Assembly: GCA_002327785.1 (NCBI GenBank)
Contig: DCUI01000105.1
Location: 3,790-16,023 of the forward strand
Reading direction: 5' to 3'
DNA: 12,234 nt
Origin: Phycisphaerales bacterium UBA2218
GTDB taxonomy: Bacteria > Planctomycetota > Phycisphaerae > Sedimentisphaerales > Anaerobacaceae
Of this stretch, positions 12,162 to 12,234 are shown piece by piece. The position numbers were made by a program, and so were the translations under genes. A model generated the notes under the pieces. The model saw only the letters and a list, made by a program, of their open reading frames with translations. It made no database searches and was not told the origin of the DNA. The stretch's first letter is position 1, and every line of letters begins with the position of its first letter.

Positions 12162-12234
12162 AGGCTTCGGGTCTCCAATCGAACAGATCGCTTGACAACG
12201 GCCTCCAGGGCCCCTACGATCGGCCCGTCGGCGG
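12158..12234 (-). CDS. C-terminal end of an unidentified gene (partial)
   Basis: Only 24 residues lie in the window (ADGPIVGALEAVVKRSV, then RLETRSL) before the TGA at 12160-12158. The composition is that of a normal soluble protein helix at a C-terminus, and the codon choice is GC-rich. The stop overlaps the GTG start of the zinc-ribbon gene as GTGA, which supports both frames. A sugar- or nucleotide-kinase-like tail is conceivable but not shown. Confidence 0.45.
   Translation of the reverse strand, partial: ADGPIVGALEAVVKRSVRLETRSL

Noticed and set aside
11872..12198. 108-codon minus-strand frame overlapping the last zinc-ribbon gene
   Set aside because: Gly/Pro/Ala-rich low-complexity translation; the competing frame has two CxxC knuckles and a GTGA overlap with an upstream gene.
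1..12234. Search for tRNA, rRNA, CRISPR arrays, transposases, integrases and phage genes
   Set aside because: No cloverleaf with a CCA-type end, no regularly spaced direct repeats, and no recognisable recombinase or transposase motifs were seen on either strand.

Overview
The window is GC-rich bacterial DNA. Gene content points to a Gram-negative-type cell envelope (tripartite efflux, lipoproteins, an AsmA-like envelope protein) and an anaerobic or microaerophilic lifestyle (superoxide reductase). A LamG-type protein, repeated DPN/Pro-rich linkers, small zinc-ribbon proteins and CGAAA-rich intergenic repeats are together most reminiscent of Planctomycetota (Phycisphaerae-like). That placement is an inference from style; no marker gene confirms it.

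Layout: (1) 1-351, the 3' end of a LamG/concanavalin-like gene with a terminator-like hairpin behind it. (2) 583-2418, minus strand, a 611-aa envelope protein that joins in one chain two uncharacterised families (TIGR03546 and TIGR03545) usually encoded as adjacent genes; it has a clear promoter and ribosome binding site. (3) A 677-bp divergent intergenic region with promoters for both sides, a dyad over the forward -10 box and a possible structured leader. (4) 3096-8884, a co-oriented cluster: MacA/HlyD-type adaptor, MacB/LolD-type ATPase, MacB/FtsX-type permease, TolC-type outer-membrane factor with a lipobox, and a small membrane-anchored coiled-coil protein. The first two and the third and fourth genes overlap, so the first four genes form one export system spanning both membranes. 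A 100-bp inverted repeat sits between ATPase and permease. (5) 8920-10049, minus strand: a cytidine-deaminase-superfamily enzyme and, upstream of it, a small lipoprotein whose promoter implies a nearly leaderless mRNA. (6) 10301-10546, an unrecognised 81-aa protein with a divergent promoter. (7) 10726-10947, minus strand, a small zinc-ribbon protein. (8) 11168-11885, an unrecognised 77-aa protein followed by a class II (1Fe) superoxide reductase with all iron ligands present. (9) 11922-12234, minus strand: a second zinc-ribbon protein translationally coupled (GTGA overlap) to an upstream gene that runs off the window.

No rRNA, tRNA, CRISPR array, transposase or phage gene was seen. The most notable items are the two-family fusion, the related CGAAA-rich repeats, the dyad over the efflux promoter, the near-leaderless lipoprotein gene, and the unknown small gene beside the superoxide reductase. 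I did not find a clear new defence or mobile system.
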